64,000 bases of DNA from Congeria kusceri (lineage: Eukaryota > Mollusca > Bivalvia > Myida > Dreissenidae), in contig CM051024.1 of NCBI GenBank assembly GCA_027627225.1, positions 46,969,047 to 47,033,046 on the forward strand, written 5' to 3'. The first letter of the stretch is position 1, and the number at the start of each line of letters is the position of its first letter. Below the pieces are notes generated by a model that worked only from the letters and a program-made list of their open reading frames with translations, did no database searches and was not told the DNA's origin. Positions 1 through 11,220 of the stretch are shown here, piece after piece. The position numbers and the translations under genes were made by a program.

Positions 1-545
1 AGTCCAAACAAGTCAAGGTCTCAATTCAAGGTCAAACAGAAGATCAATCCTTAAGACGTTGGAGCATTACTGTGTCTAGCATTGCAGGATTTGTATGTAA
101 CATGGCATAAGTGATAACCATTGTCGCGCCCATTAACCAGGTCCAAGGTCAATGTCACAATTTGAGGTCAAATATAAGACGTTAACCCTTAAGAATTAGT
201 CTGTAGCATATATTTGTCCAGCGATGCATTTTAAATAACTTTGCAGAAGTGATTATAATTGTGAGACAGTGTTACGCGAACAAAAAGCAGGTCCCTACGT
301 CAAAGGTCAATGGTCAGGTATAAGCAATGAATCCTTTCGATTTTGTCTATATTATATATTTGTCCAGTTTGGAAAGAGTTTCAAAATACTTGTTATAAGT
401 GATAGACATTATTAAACAATATGTCGCGCACAAGAACTAGGTCACTTTGCGAAGGTCAAATAGAAAATATAAATCCATAGACTTTGTCCTGAGCATAATT
501 TGGTCTAGCATGAAAGAATTAAAAAAAAAACTTCGCAAGAAGTGT
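1..545. repeat. Diverged ~150-bp tandem units rich in aaggtcaa
   Basis: About three and a half diverged copies of a unit that carries a 'gtcgcgc...aggtc' block, an 'aaggtcaa' block and an 'atatttgtccag' block. The gtcgcgc-like blocks sit near 124, 274 and 421, giving a period of about 150 bp. Related units recur at 9120-9280 and 11330-11740. No coding frame is supported. The left edge runs off the window. Confidence 0.6.
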
Positions 546-636
546 AAAGCATCATGACAGGAATCCTGTTTCGGCCAGTTAAAATTTCGCTCTTTACAAG
601 ACGGCGACGATGCGACAACACGACATTTTAATTTTT

Positions 637-2104
637 AGCTCACCTGAGCACGAAGTGCTCGGTGAGCTAGCGGTATAGGGGACCTCTCCTGCGTCGTCCG
701 TCGTCCATGTGCCGTCAACAATTGGGTTCGTATTCACGCTGGAGACTTCACTTTTTCTCCAATCGTTACCAAACTTGCAAAGTTCGTGTATGACCATAAA
801 ATCTCGGATGGGATTGTTATTGGGTCAGATCACACCAGTAACACCAGAGTTATTGCCCCTTTTTAAAAAAAAAAGTGCAAAAATGCCCTTTTCCAACATA
901 TACACTTTATTTTCCATCCAATCTTAACCAAACGTTCGTAGTTTGTTTATGACCATTAGATCTCAGCCGCTGCAAAAAATGGACCAGATCGTGTTTCAAA
1001 CACCAGAGTTATTGCCCTTTGTTTATTTAGAAAAATATTCAAAAATGGACATAATTCGGGATAGAGACTTCATTTTTCATCCAATCTTCACCAATCTTGC
1101 ACAGTTTGTCTGTTACTATTAGATTACAGTTGAACTCGAATATAGGCAAGATCAGACGAGAAACACCGGAGTTATTGCCCTTTGTGAAAAAAATATACAA
1201 TGGACATTATTTAGGATAGAGACTTCATTTTTTATCCAATCTTCACCAATCTTGCACAGTTTGTCTATGATTATAAAATTAAACTAAAGCCAAATAGAAG
1301 CAAAGTCGGACCAGAAACGCCACATTTATTGCCCTTTGTTTGTGAAAAAATATACAAAAATGGACATTATTCAGGATAGAGATTTTATTTTTCATCCAAT
1401 CTTCACCAATCGTGCACAGTTTGTCTATGAACGTAAGACTACAGGTGAAGTCGAATATAAGCAAGATCAGGCCAAAAACATCGGAGTTATTGCCCCTTGT
1501 ATTTGGAAAAAAAAACATCAGCAAGTTGTCAATGATTGGATTGCACACAAGAATTTTTATTCAATGTTGATCAAACTTGCACAGTTTGCGTATGACCATA
1601 AAACTTGATTGATAAAATTTGATTTCCAACAATTGCAAACCATGCATGCAGTTATTTGTACACGCAACATTGATGTCTTCAGAGCCTGCATTAATATCAT
1701 TTATCATCATTGGACTGAAAATTATCAAAGAAAAAGCAAAACTTGACCTTATAGCACAGCCATAGCAATTATCGCATTGCAACTAATTTTCTAAAACTGT
1801 CTGGGAAAAAGACATCAAAATCTACTGTTTCAGCATTTTCCAGAATTGTCACTGACTTAATGAAAAAGGGTCAGGTAAGAATATAGAGAAACATGATTTG
1901 AGAACCATTAGCAAAACACCGCACATCCACTTCCCAACTCGTACTTTAGTTAGCCCATTGCACTAACCGATGTGTTAAATCAAATCGATCCTATCCCCCT
2001 TTGCGTATTGTTCATATACCTTAATTTTCAAACCTGTCACAACAGTATGGTCTTCATCTGCACAAGTTCTCAGTTGAGCGCTTTGGGCCATCATGGCCCT
2101 TTTG
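637..2104 (+). mobile_element. Hairpin-ended element with ~160-bp internal array, nested
   Basis: The left end is a nested palindrome (AGCTCACC...GGTGAGCT enclosing GAGCACGAAGTGCTC). The right end is the hairpin GGGCCATCATGGCCC followed by TTTTG. Between them lie six diverged units of ~160 bp, with the 'cacagtttgt' block at about 778, 937, 1101, 1256, 1416 and 1581. The boundaries come from comparison with the uninterrupted homologous site near 9030-9045. A sister element with similar ends is at 14629-16567. No clear target duplication is visible; the target is T-rich. Non-coding. Confidence 0.65.
778..1615. repeat. ~160-bp tandem array inside the nested element
   Basis: Units begin with a 'cttcatttttcatccaatc' type block, followed by a block resembling 'cttgcacagtttgtctatga', then a 'ggagttattgccctttg' block. 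Spacings between successive units are 155-165 bp. Short open frames here are products of the repeat and are not genes. Confidence 0.7.
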
Positions 2105-2195
2105 TTATAATATGCAGATCTCGCACTTTGAAAAACGTCGATACACGAAATTTGGGCGATAATTAACGTTCAAATTTCGTGTCAATGAAATTGCA

Positions 2196-2480
2196 CACAG
2201 CGATAAATATCGCCCAAATCTCGCGTTGTCGCATCTTCGTGGTCTTACACACAGCGATAATTATCGCCCAAATGTCGCGTTGTCGCATCTTCGTGGTCTT
2301 ACACACAGCGATAAATATCGCCCAAATCTCGCGTTGTCGCATCTTCGTGGTCTTACACACAGCGATAATTATCGCCCAAATGTCGCGTTGTCGTATCTTC
2401 GCGGTCTGATACACAGCGATAATTATCGCCTAAATGTCATATCGTCGCTGTCTTGTACACAGCGATAATTATTGCCCAAA
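2196..2480 (+). repeat. 54-bp minisatellite with 108-bp higher-order period
   Basis: Units start with 'cacagcgata' at 2196, 2250, 2304, 2358 and 2412, an exact 54-bp spacing, followed by a diverged copy near 2459. Units alternate between 'cgataaatatcg...ctcgcg' and 'cgataattatcg...gtcgcg', so the true higher-order period is 108 bp. Each unit contains a perfect AT-rich palindrome (cgataattatcg). Frames across it are repetitive in all readings and non-coding. Confidence 0.85.
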
Positions 2481-2515
2481 TGTCGCACCGTCGCATCTTC
2501 GCCCCGGATTAATTG

Positions 2516-3400
2516 TGGGTATGATAAAATTCCTTGATAAATCATACGGGTAGCGTTTGGTATTGACACCGGTTACATGTGACATTTTCCCGCCGTTGCA
2601 ATTGAAAGAATATGAATGACAGTTTCTTCTTTAGTGTGTATGACTTTTTTTACTCTGACACCGTCATATTGTGCTGTCAGTTGGATAATAAGCACATATG
2701 TGGCAGCTGCTGTGAAAATGGGTACTATGGTTCAAAAATCACATTTTCAGATTCTTTCATTTTTTTTAAAAAGCAACGTTTCAAGAGCAAGTTCTGAAAA
2801 TGTCATGATACTGGCATTAATAATAAAAAAATTAGAGCATTTTTAGTGTGGTCGATTATTTGGAAAAATAAAAATTCTTTATCAAGTTGTAAGAATGCTT
2901 TTATTCTTACATGCATGTCAAAGTGTTTGCAGTATACCTACTTCCAACAAAATTGCATTATGTTCTGATTAACATACAATTTCATATATCAGATACTAAA
3001 ATTAGTCAACAGGTAAACTGATCAACAAAGGTTATATAGTGTTCGTTGCCATGGTAACAAAAGTACAAAAACATGATTTTTCTATTGATGTTGGTATTGT
3101 TTTTACACTTTTCTGACTGTTAGTGGAATAATTAAGAGATACAATACAAAGTAACATTTCTGGCTTATTGAGAGTAGACATTTGAAAAATATGTTGTTTA
3201 TTAAAATAAATATAAAACATTACAAAATTGACAAAATGTTCACACATAGAGTTAAGAATAAGAAACAAAGCTGATGAACTCAGTAGCATCAATACAACTC
3301 TTACACTCAATGATGTGTTTGTCTTGTAAATACATATACATTGTACACATGTATATGTATATTGATAATTGTTGTCATAGCAACCAATGATGAACATTAC
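2516..3400. other. AT-rich intergenic stretch with two X-box-like palindromes
   Basis: No supported gene; the 123-codon minus-strand frame here is AT-rich and shows no recognisable domain. Two RFX X-box-like palindromes stand out: GTTGCCATGGTAAC at 3045-3058 and GTTGTCATAGCAAC at 3371-3384, 326 bp apart, with a third half-like 'taccatggtaat' near 3398. Whether they are regulatory or repeat ends is unknown. Confidence 0.4.
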
Positions 3401-4138
3401 CATGGTAATAAAGCGTCCTTCACATTGATCACATATAACAACAACATTGAAACAAAAATTAAATGTTCATCACATTTATTAAATCTCAAAAAAACAATTT
3501 ACTTGGCCTTTTAACATTTTGCAAAGAGTAAGTATAAATTTTGAGGCTAATCAGACCTGCAAAATTCATGTATACATGTAGTTGTACAAATTCCACTGTA
3601 CTTAAGACCTGGACCTGTGATGACAACTGGGAGTAGTGACCGGATTGAGTGTGTTACCAATGTTGACACCTTTCTTTACATGTCACAAATCCTGGGTCAA
3701 TTAAGGTGAGCATGAAGTTGTTGAAACGGCCCACAGCATTGGCCTAACACTGTCTTCAATAATAGAAATTTAGTGTCTCATCCACAACGTATGCTGAGTT
3801 AGGGCCATTCCGTGACGATCTTCATACACTGCTCGCTACATCCTGCAATTTTAAATACCCAAAAAATCTTAATTAAAATTGTTTAATATTTTATTAAAAT
3901 GAAGCTAATTAAATAAATAATGTGCATGTGTGTTAATATACAAGAATTTTCTGTACTATTTACAAGACACTAATAATAAAATAACAACACTAGTGTTGTT
4001 TTATAACTTTAGGGATAATAATTTTAATAATAAATGTATCTGAGAAATGAAGACATTTGACACACAATATCTATTGTCATAGGAAAAGATAAACTGCATT
4101 AATGAATAGTGACATAATAGTGCCAGATAACCTGTTGT

Positions 4139-5199
4139 TTATAAATCCATGTTTCCACAATTGTTCTTCCATATACTGAAATATTGATCAGGAGCAAATT
4201 TCATGTGCTCAGCAATCATCATACTGTACTCAACTGTATTATTGAAACCTGAAACAAATTGTCACAAGATGAGCACATTAAAAATTACACTAGATAATGT
4301 GCATTAAGCATAATACTTATTGCGTAAAAATCTACAAATGGCACATTAAGCATGCAAAGAAAGATCAATGTGTGTTAACTCTATTCCGAACTCCAGATAA
4401 AGCGCGTACTTACGTATGTACGCATTAAAAATCTGAACTACACATTAAAAAACATTTGTGCTTTACTGACTTACATGGACTATTTTGTGCACGTATCATC
4501 AATACCCAGCAGTATATATTGTAAAAGTAGAACTGAATCTACAAAACTATACAGGTATGGTAGTTTCCAAAATCTTTGTTCTGTTCATAATTGCAGATGG
4601 TCATGTATTTTGTCAATATTAGAAACCTTTATTCCAGGTATATCAGGTATAAAGTATGCTCAATATTACCAATAATTGCATGCAAGTCTTAAATTGGTCA
4701 TTGATCATTTGCATGACCATGGAGTCAGTGACCATTATTAGTCATCTGCATTAAATGCTGACCTGGAGCTCTGTTTATTTGATTTGAGAACCAGATACGT
4801 ATAAACCGAAACTTATAATCATCTATGTGTAAATGTTGTGGGTAAAAATAAGTAGTTGCCAGTATTCAAACAATTAATTATAAAAGATTATTAACTTATT
4901 CAAATACAGAAAATAACATTAACATGACCGTGTCAATATAATACATAAGTTTATTAAAAGATTTATAATAAATATACAGGTTGCGGCTAAAAATCAACAT
5001 GGTGGAAAGCTGTTTCAGTTCCTTGGCATTGTATTATTAATTGCTAAATTCAAGTTCTCATATGAAATACTGTCTATTTATTTACCATTGAAAATTTGCC
5101 AAAGTATATTAAATTTTCAAAGAAATATCTTTACCTGTTTGAAATGACAACATACACCAAACACCATTTTCTCGGATTTCTGAAGACTATCGGGCCAAT
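4139..5199 (-). pseudogene. Remnant exons of a transposase-like (GHTKFxPD-type) protein
   Basis: Minus-strand exon 5199-5135 has an acceptor (tttcag) and donor (cag|gtaaag). Exon 4248-4139 has an acceptor (tttcag) and ends in TAA. The splice joins in phase and reads through LSFQTGFNNTVEYS and MIAEHMKFAPDQYFSIWK before the stop. This resembles the conserved 'TGxxxTIExSFMIAGHTKFxPDxxFGxxK' block of DDE/RNase-H-like domains in many mollusc and cnidarian repeat-derived proteins (from memory, DUF7869). The usual G-H-T is E-H-M, the usual F-G is F-S, and an in-frame TAG lies near the 5' end of the upstream exon, so it is probably decayed. No further upstream exon is assigned with confidence; a splice-flanked segment at 5521-5577 is a possible one. 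Confidence 0.45.
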
Positions 5200-5577
5200 C
5201 TGAAATAAATGAAGTGGTTCGACATTTACCAAAACTGATTTAATCATTTATTACATGTAATAAAAAATTTGCATTTTTAAACATAATAAACTTTGAAATG
5301 ATTACCGGGTGTTTGTACATTTAAGCTAAATCAAATGCACAGTAAAGTTTACAAGTGTATCTGATTTACTGGTAGCTAAAATATACACAATCATGAACAT
5401 TTGAACATTATTACATCTTTGCAATAGCTATGATCACAACAATCTGAAAATACTGTTAATGGTGAAAGTTTAAAACCAGAGTATTATGTATACCGTTTAA
5501 TAACGATGAGGAATGTGAACCTGCTGGGCCAAGTCAAAGAATAGCCAGGCCCGCTGTCAGTGAAAGTGTCTGAGATC

Positions 5578-7215
5578 CTGAAATTCATTGTGAATTTTGT
5601 AGATAGGATATCATCACTAAACTACAATGCAATCAACACAATCAGAACATTTTCATAAAATAAATGTCATTATTAATTACAGGTAAAAAAACAACAACAA
5701 TTTTATTGTGAATGTACAAAAATACATTAAATTTGAAGTGATGTAATTAATTTAAATGTGGTGTCCGCCTTGAGATAAGTTGGCTGTGAGTTCAGTCCCT
5801 ACATGGGGAGCTTTTCGATGATCTTTCTACAGATCCAATGTTTACATTTTCAATATTGACTTATTTAAAATCTTCATTATTAGAAAATTTTAGTCATTGC
5901 ATGTATCAACTTTTTTACTACATTCAGTCAATCACTGCCATGTTAGCATTCATTTTGGGCACAGAAGTGACTGATTGAGAATAGAATTTTTTTTTGCATT
6001 CTTTGTACTAGTATAAAAACCTCAATGATTTTCTTCTAAAAATAATTTTCTTGACTAGTCAATATTCAAAAGGAATAATAGAGCATTGACTTTGCTGAGA
6101 ATCGGTCTTTACATTTTAAATAAACCGCAATTGACTATTGTTGTTGGTATGGATTTGTAAACAAAGAAAATTGACATCAAAATAACTTCCGGTAGCGATG
6201 CCAAAGCAGCGAGAGTAGTGTCCCTTGGAGGAAGCTCATGAATATTAATTAGTGGCGAAAAGCGGCCCAAAGCTGGGACCATTTTATTTCGGTCTTACAC
6301 TCATATAAAACGTAAATTTCTGGAACCAATCTACTTTACATATAGTAATAAGATGATGAAATACCGGGAAAACCATAAAACAATCCACATGAGTATTATT
6401 TTTAGATACGAAAATTCCGCTGAAAAAGTATAAAATCCAATATTTCTTTAAAAAATGAGGATTTCGCTGGATTTCAGGCTACATATTTAACAATGAATTT
6501 ATTTTTTATTAAATACTACCTTTCTTTTGAACGAATTTAACAGCAAAGTTATTGGTTATGGGTCTTGTCCAAACCCATGTTAAACTGAACGCAATTCCAA
6601 GATGGTGGCGGTGTGTACGAATAACAATACGGAAGAAATATCAATATTTGAGATATATTTGATGTCGACACACTAGTAGGGATATATTGCATGTATTAAG
6701 ATGGATCCTATATGTTAAACAAGGGCATATGCGTTGTTAATTGTTTAATTATTAGAAATATACAACCAATTACGTCCGAACAATTCGTACCCAGTCGGTA
6801 CATCTGTCAGTCTGGTATTTCAATTAATGTTAAACTGGATATTTACGAGCAATCGCTATAAATTTTCCAAGTGCTGAAATATACACCGTTTTACACACAT
6901 CTTTAGAGTATGGTTAATAACTAAATTGGGGCACAATAATTGTTAATTATTATTATTAATTTAATAATTAATTATTAAAATTTAATAATATTAATAAAAT
7001 TAATAAATACTAATTAGTAATTACTAGCAGACACTTGTCAGTTTGATATTGTAAGTATATGTCTTTCTGATTTGATATATGCATTAAAAACAAAGTTGCA
7101 TAAAACATGTGTTACAGTTTCAAACGAATAAGTAAAATGTTGACTATATATCATCTTTTTATTTAAAAATATTTGCGGCAAAACAAGTCACATAAAGAAC
7201 AGCTGATTTAATAAA
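5578..7215. other. Intergenic, no gene seen
   Basis: AT-rich sequence with no supportable gene. A short segment at about 5755-5815 has a 'gagttcagtccct' block resembling a degenerate Pol III B box, possibly a decayed tRNA-derived SINE. 6940-7020 is an ATTA/TTAAT low-complexity tract. Confidence 0.3.
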
Positions 7216-7473
7216 GAACCCGAACCGGAAACATCTACAAACACGGAACCTGATCTGGAAACCTCAACACGCATGGAACATGACCTGGAAACATGGACAC
7301 AGAACTCGAACCGGAAACATCAGTGAGAGTGGAACGGAAATTTTCGATGCACGGAACAGGTAATTTAAATTCACCAACTATTATCTTAATCCATAACATT
7401 GCCTTATTTATTTACTTATTTATTATTTTAATATTCTTATCTATATCCTATAATGTACAATATGTCAAAATAA

Positions 7474-7527
<54 letters not shown>

Positions 7528-7641
7528 AAGTCCATATTTGTATCAGTATATCAATTGTAATTATAATTCAAATTGTCTTATTTATTTAGTTATTTTTTTT
7601 TTTTTTCAGTTACAGAGCGGGTACTACCACCGGACGTCTGA
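7216..7641 (+). CDS. Small two-exon gene candidate with acidic decapeptide repeats
   Basis: The first exon carries 30-bp units starting at 7216, 7246 and 7276, then a shortened 26-bp unit at 7302. They encode variants of E-P-E-P-E-T-S-T-N-T. Taking the ATG at 7293, the frame runs to a donor at 7359/7360 (acag|gtaatt), and a pyrimidine-rich acceptor at 7609/7610 joins in phase to a short last exon ending TGA at 7639-7641. The spliced product is only ~32 residues. Two AATAAA signals lie near 8084 and 8094. No family is recognised. The 4-bp loss in the last repeat changes frame, so the true start and frame are uncertain. The intron holds a long TA microsatellite (about 7476-7522). Confidence 0.25.
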
Positions 7642-8163
7642 AGAAACTGTCCAACCTGTATCGTCCAGTTGTACCTCAAGTCACGGAAGATGACCAGCTT
7701 CATTGAGTGATAATGATCGATGTTGAGCGAAGATTATCGATGATGATCGATCAGTGATGATGAGTGATAAAACTGACAATAATGTACATATTAGTCATTT
7801 AATTCATAGTTTTTGTTTCAGGTACATATGTGATCCAGACATATATATTTAACCAGACATATATATTTAAATGCTTATTTATTATGATCACTGTATTTCA
7901 ATATTAATTTACTTAATTTTTTTCTTCAGGATAGCATATGTGTATTAAAATCGATTTATTTCAAAATTAGTTGAATATTCATGTACTCTACACAACTGAA
8001 CTTTCCAAAGACCTTTTTTTTTATCGATATATATTTTCAGTATTGTATTCTTCTTGTAGTATGCTTCATGTTAATTGTTATGCAATAAACTGAAATAAAC
8101 AAATATAACCTTTTTTTGCTGTTTGCACATAAATTGAAACTACTAAAATCGCTAAAATACTAT

Positions 8164-8260
8164 GGGGCCGTTTTAACCCCATTTATTTAGTAACTGTGGC
8201 CGTTTTAACCATTTGGGGCCGTTTTAACCTGGGGCTGTTTCAATTTGGGGCCGTTTTAAC
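8164..8260 (+). repeat. Iterated GGGGCCGTTTTAAC motif
   Basis: Five close copies of a 14-base motif at about 8164, 8196, 8215, 8231 (gggctgtttcaa, diverged) and 8247, with irregular spacing of 16-32 bp. The motif is much more GC-rich than its surroundings. Function unknown. Confidence 0.5.
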
Positions 8261-8784
8261 TTGCTTCCTTTAAAATCACGTTTTTTACGATAACGTCATT
8301 TAAGCAACAGTACTCAAAGTCGCTGAGAACGTCACATATGGTTGAGTGCAGGATGCATATAATATGTAAAATACAGTTTAAATGATATGTTTTGGTATTA
8401 TTTTAAAGGTATATATGTAAGCAATAAGAAAAAAGGCTGCTTTGTGCACTACTTTTTGTCTAGTGGTTCCCAGCTTCATAACTTTTGGCCCATGTATTCA
8501 TGCGCAAAATGGCAGCCTCCATGCGCGTCAAAACCCGGTGTGTTTTTTCTACGGTAAATATTTTGAGTTACAACACATATAATTTTTTGACATGCTGTTT
8601 TTTCAAAAGGTTATGTCCTCGTCTTTCCAACAATATATGGTGATATATTGGAAAGTAGCTTGGTCATGGTGAAAAGTGAGAACAAATTTTGAATATTTTA
8701 TATGTAACAAAGAAGGAATTTATTTGCGCATGCGTAACCTAAAACAATGACGGTACCAAATACAACACTATCTCGTGCATATAG

Positions 8785-9105
8785 TCCGGGTGCGAAGATG
8801 CGACGAAGCGAGATTTGGGCGATAATTATCGCTGTGTACCACACCGCGAGGATGCGACGAAGCGAAATTTGGACGATAATTATCTCTGTGTGCTAGACCG
8901 CGAAGATGCGCGATTTGGGCTGTAATTATCGCTGTGTACAGTTTCATAGACAAGCGGAATTTGAACGATACTTTGTCCAAATTTCTTGTGTCTATAAAAT
9001 TTCTCAGTGCGAGATCTGCAAATTATAAAAGTTAAAATGTCGCATCGTCGCGGTCAAGTACAGGGCGAAATTTAACTGGTGGAAACAGGATTCCGTATGA
9101 CACGG
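8785..9105 (-). mobile_element. Minisatellite-bearing element, copy B (uninterrupted)
   Basis: On the minus strand this reads through the same landmarks as copy A: 'ggaatcctgttt', 'gcgacgatgcgac', 'attttaacttttataat', 'tgcagatctcgcac', then about three 54-bp-type units ('cacagcgataattatcg', 'gcatcttcg'). It lacks the 1.47-kb insertion present in copy A and so serves as the empty site. Copies A and B are inverted relative to each other and ~6 kb apart. Confidence 0.65.
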
Positions 9106-9119
9106 TATATCACATGCAA

Positions 9120-9430
9120 GCACCATATCCCTGGGAACATAGTCTAGGTCAAAATTCAAGATAAACTATTTGTCCAGAGCATATTTTTTACATCATTGTA
9201 GGGATTTCCAAATAAGTTGGCATAATTTTTTACCATTATGATTTCGTATGTCACCCTCAAGCACCTGGCCCCTAAGTGACGTAATGAAACTTGGTATATA
9301 TGTACAAATATATAAATATAAATAAATAAATTAATTATATATATATTTATATATATATAGGAAATATTTAGTTCCCACATTTCTATTCTCTTCCTTTTTT
9401 CACGGTTATGCACCTATCACTATTTCCCAC
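9120..9430. repeat. Fragment of aggtcaa-type repeat plus TA-rich tract
   Basis: 9125-9280 matches the ~150-bp aggtcaa repeat seen at 1-545 (phrases 'tgtccagagcatat' and 'aagttggcataa'). 9300-9360 is an 'aaata/atatat' low-complexity tract. No gene. Confidence 0.45.
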
Positions 9431-9432
9431 AG

Positions 9433-9582
9433 GGCCTGGGTAGGGACGAGCATATACGGGACTTTAGACTGAAAACAATTCCAGACAGGCTGGAATTTAA
9501 CACGCCGAATGATTCCGGGAACCGGGAAATAGACATTGTTCGGATTTTAGATTCCGGTAACATTGGCCCCCGGGCCATTTGA
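9433..9582 (+). CDS. Unidentified exon-like frame
   Basis: An acceptor-like sequence (tttcccacag) at 9423-9432 is followed by a 49-codon open frame ending in TGA at 9580-9582. The peptide is rich in charged residues (DEHIRDFRLKTIPDRLEF, then IDIVRILDSGN) and looks like genuine protein sequence, unlike the AT-rich noise around it. The next ~130 bp are also GC-richer and read on with two stops, suggesting a decayed exon. I do not recognise the family. No partner exons were found. Confidence 0.25.
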   Translation, partial: GLGRDEHIRDFRLKTIPDRLEFNTPNDSGNREIDIVRILDSGNIGPRAI

Positions 9583-9739
9583 TACACCAATTAAGCACCC
9601 CCATTGAAGGGATTTAGACAAAAATGCTGGGTTCTAGGGCGGCGATTAGATCCCCCCATATACAATTAGTCGAATTCCCCTGGGTTTGCCCACTCCTGGG
9701 GGAAAATATTGATTGGTGCATTATGTGGTAAAATAAATG

Positions 9740-11215
9740 TTTGATCGGATATATTCGGCAGATGTATGCCTTTAAGACGACAAGACGTGTAACGTCGAAC
9801 AAAACAGTGAGAAACCAAGCACAGTGCACCATTTCAGCTGCAGATTTCAGCGTATTCAACATTCTTAAAACATACGGCACCAACCTGTGTCAAAAGGCAC
9901 ACATACGTTTTTGTCATTTGCAACAGTTTTGTTGCTTTGTAAATGCATTTCTGTTAACTATTTATAAATCCAAATCGGCTTATTCTAAAATAATTCCCCA
10001 AATGATCATATTTCACATAAACTGGTAATGCATAAATGTTAATGAAATTTATAAATGTTTAATATTAGTGGGCCCTAAATATTAACTGTGTTTTAAATAT
10101 TTGCAACAATAAATTGTATCATTTAACAATATCACATATTTATTGTTTTCGTTAAAACGAAGCAAAATCAAACACAAGTTTTGGGTTTTCCAATGGAAAG
10201 TAGGTTGATGTGTACTCTGAACCATAAAACATCTGTAAGTGTATCCGTCTTGCCTTAATATTAAGTAATTTTCGTATACAAATTAATCGTTAATAATGGA
10301 CAGATTTTACCGATGTAACTATTCACAAGTGTAAAAAGTTGATCTTATGTACATGTAAATATTTATCACGAATTACCGTTACAATTATACTTCCTAGTCG
10401 TTTTAGCCGTAGCCATACCTAGTTTCCTAGAGAATGACGTCTGGTTTATAAACAGTTCGAGGTTTTGGGAAAGCTTTTTAAAGGGGCGCAAACGTCATGA
10501 GATCTTCGTTAGAATATTTAAAACTGACTTTCATTTAGACTTGTGTGACCTGGCTAAATATTTATACATGTACCTTTGTCTAATCTTTAGTAGAAGACAC
10601 AATTATGCAACATGTATTGTCAAATAATGATGTTTATAAAAATCACACACTCTTCATGCAATCCACTGTACATGTTTTAAGCATATATTATTTTGAAACT
10701 CATTTTTTCTTCAAATTGTCTGTTTTTGACAGCTACTTTCGATTTAGTAGTCTATTGTTAGCAATTAGATTTGAAAGTTTTTTCCAAATAATATGTTTAG
10801 AATTTGACATTTTTACTTCGACTTGATATTACATGTATTAGTATTCTATTGAAAACAACGGTTTGGGTTGAAATTCACATGATTCAATACCAGATAGTAG
10901 TGTCAACCATGTTAGAGGCCTGTTTCATGTTATTTAGAACTTTACAGATAGCATTTACAATGCTACATAAATTTATACTTTACCATACACTGCAAATACA
11001 CGTATTAAAAATGTCATAAAACTCATTTAAAACATACTTTTGAACATGCGAATTTGCACAAAAAAAGAAATATAAATGAAATGCGTATCCATTTATGCAT
11101 ACAAGCTACATTATTTGATATAATGTACAAAACATAGATACATGCAAGAGCGATGCCATATTGTACAAATGCATTAATATAATTTGATTATTCACTACAT
11201 TTTCAGTATGATTTA
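9740..11215. other. Intergenic, no gene seen
   Basis: AT-rich sequence with frames under 100 codons and no recognisable domains, splice-flanked exons or repeats. Confidence 0.4.
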
Positions 11216-11220
11216 TTATA

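Larger units (their letters stand above)
553..2515 (+). mobile_element. Minisatellite-bearing non-autonomous element, copy A (interrupted)
   Basis: The left arm (553-636) and the right part (2105-2515) are homologous, in opposite orientation, to one continuous stretch at 8785-9105, so they are two pieces of one element split by the insertion at 637-2104. Shared landmarks in order are 'ggaatcctgttt', 'ccagtt.aaatttcg', 'gcgacgatgcgac', 'attttaa', 'tgcagatctcgcac', 'gttcaaatt', then the minisatellite and an end near 'cgcatcttcgc'. No coding capacity is visible. It resembles in outline the bivalve 'pearl'/Helentron-derived elements that carry internal tandem repeats; that assignment is inference. 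Confidence 0.65.

Noticed and set aside
2163..2468. Repetitive open frames on both strands
   Set aside because: Open in several frames only because the 54-bp unit is a multiple of three; it is a minisatellite.
3032..3403. 123-codon minus-strand frame
   Set aside because: AT-rich composition, no domain, no splice or start context; flanked by X-box palindromes but not gene-like.
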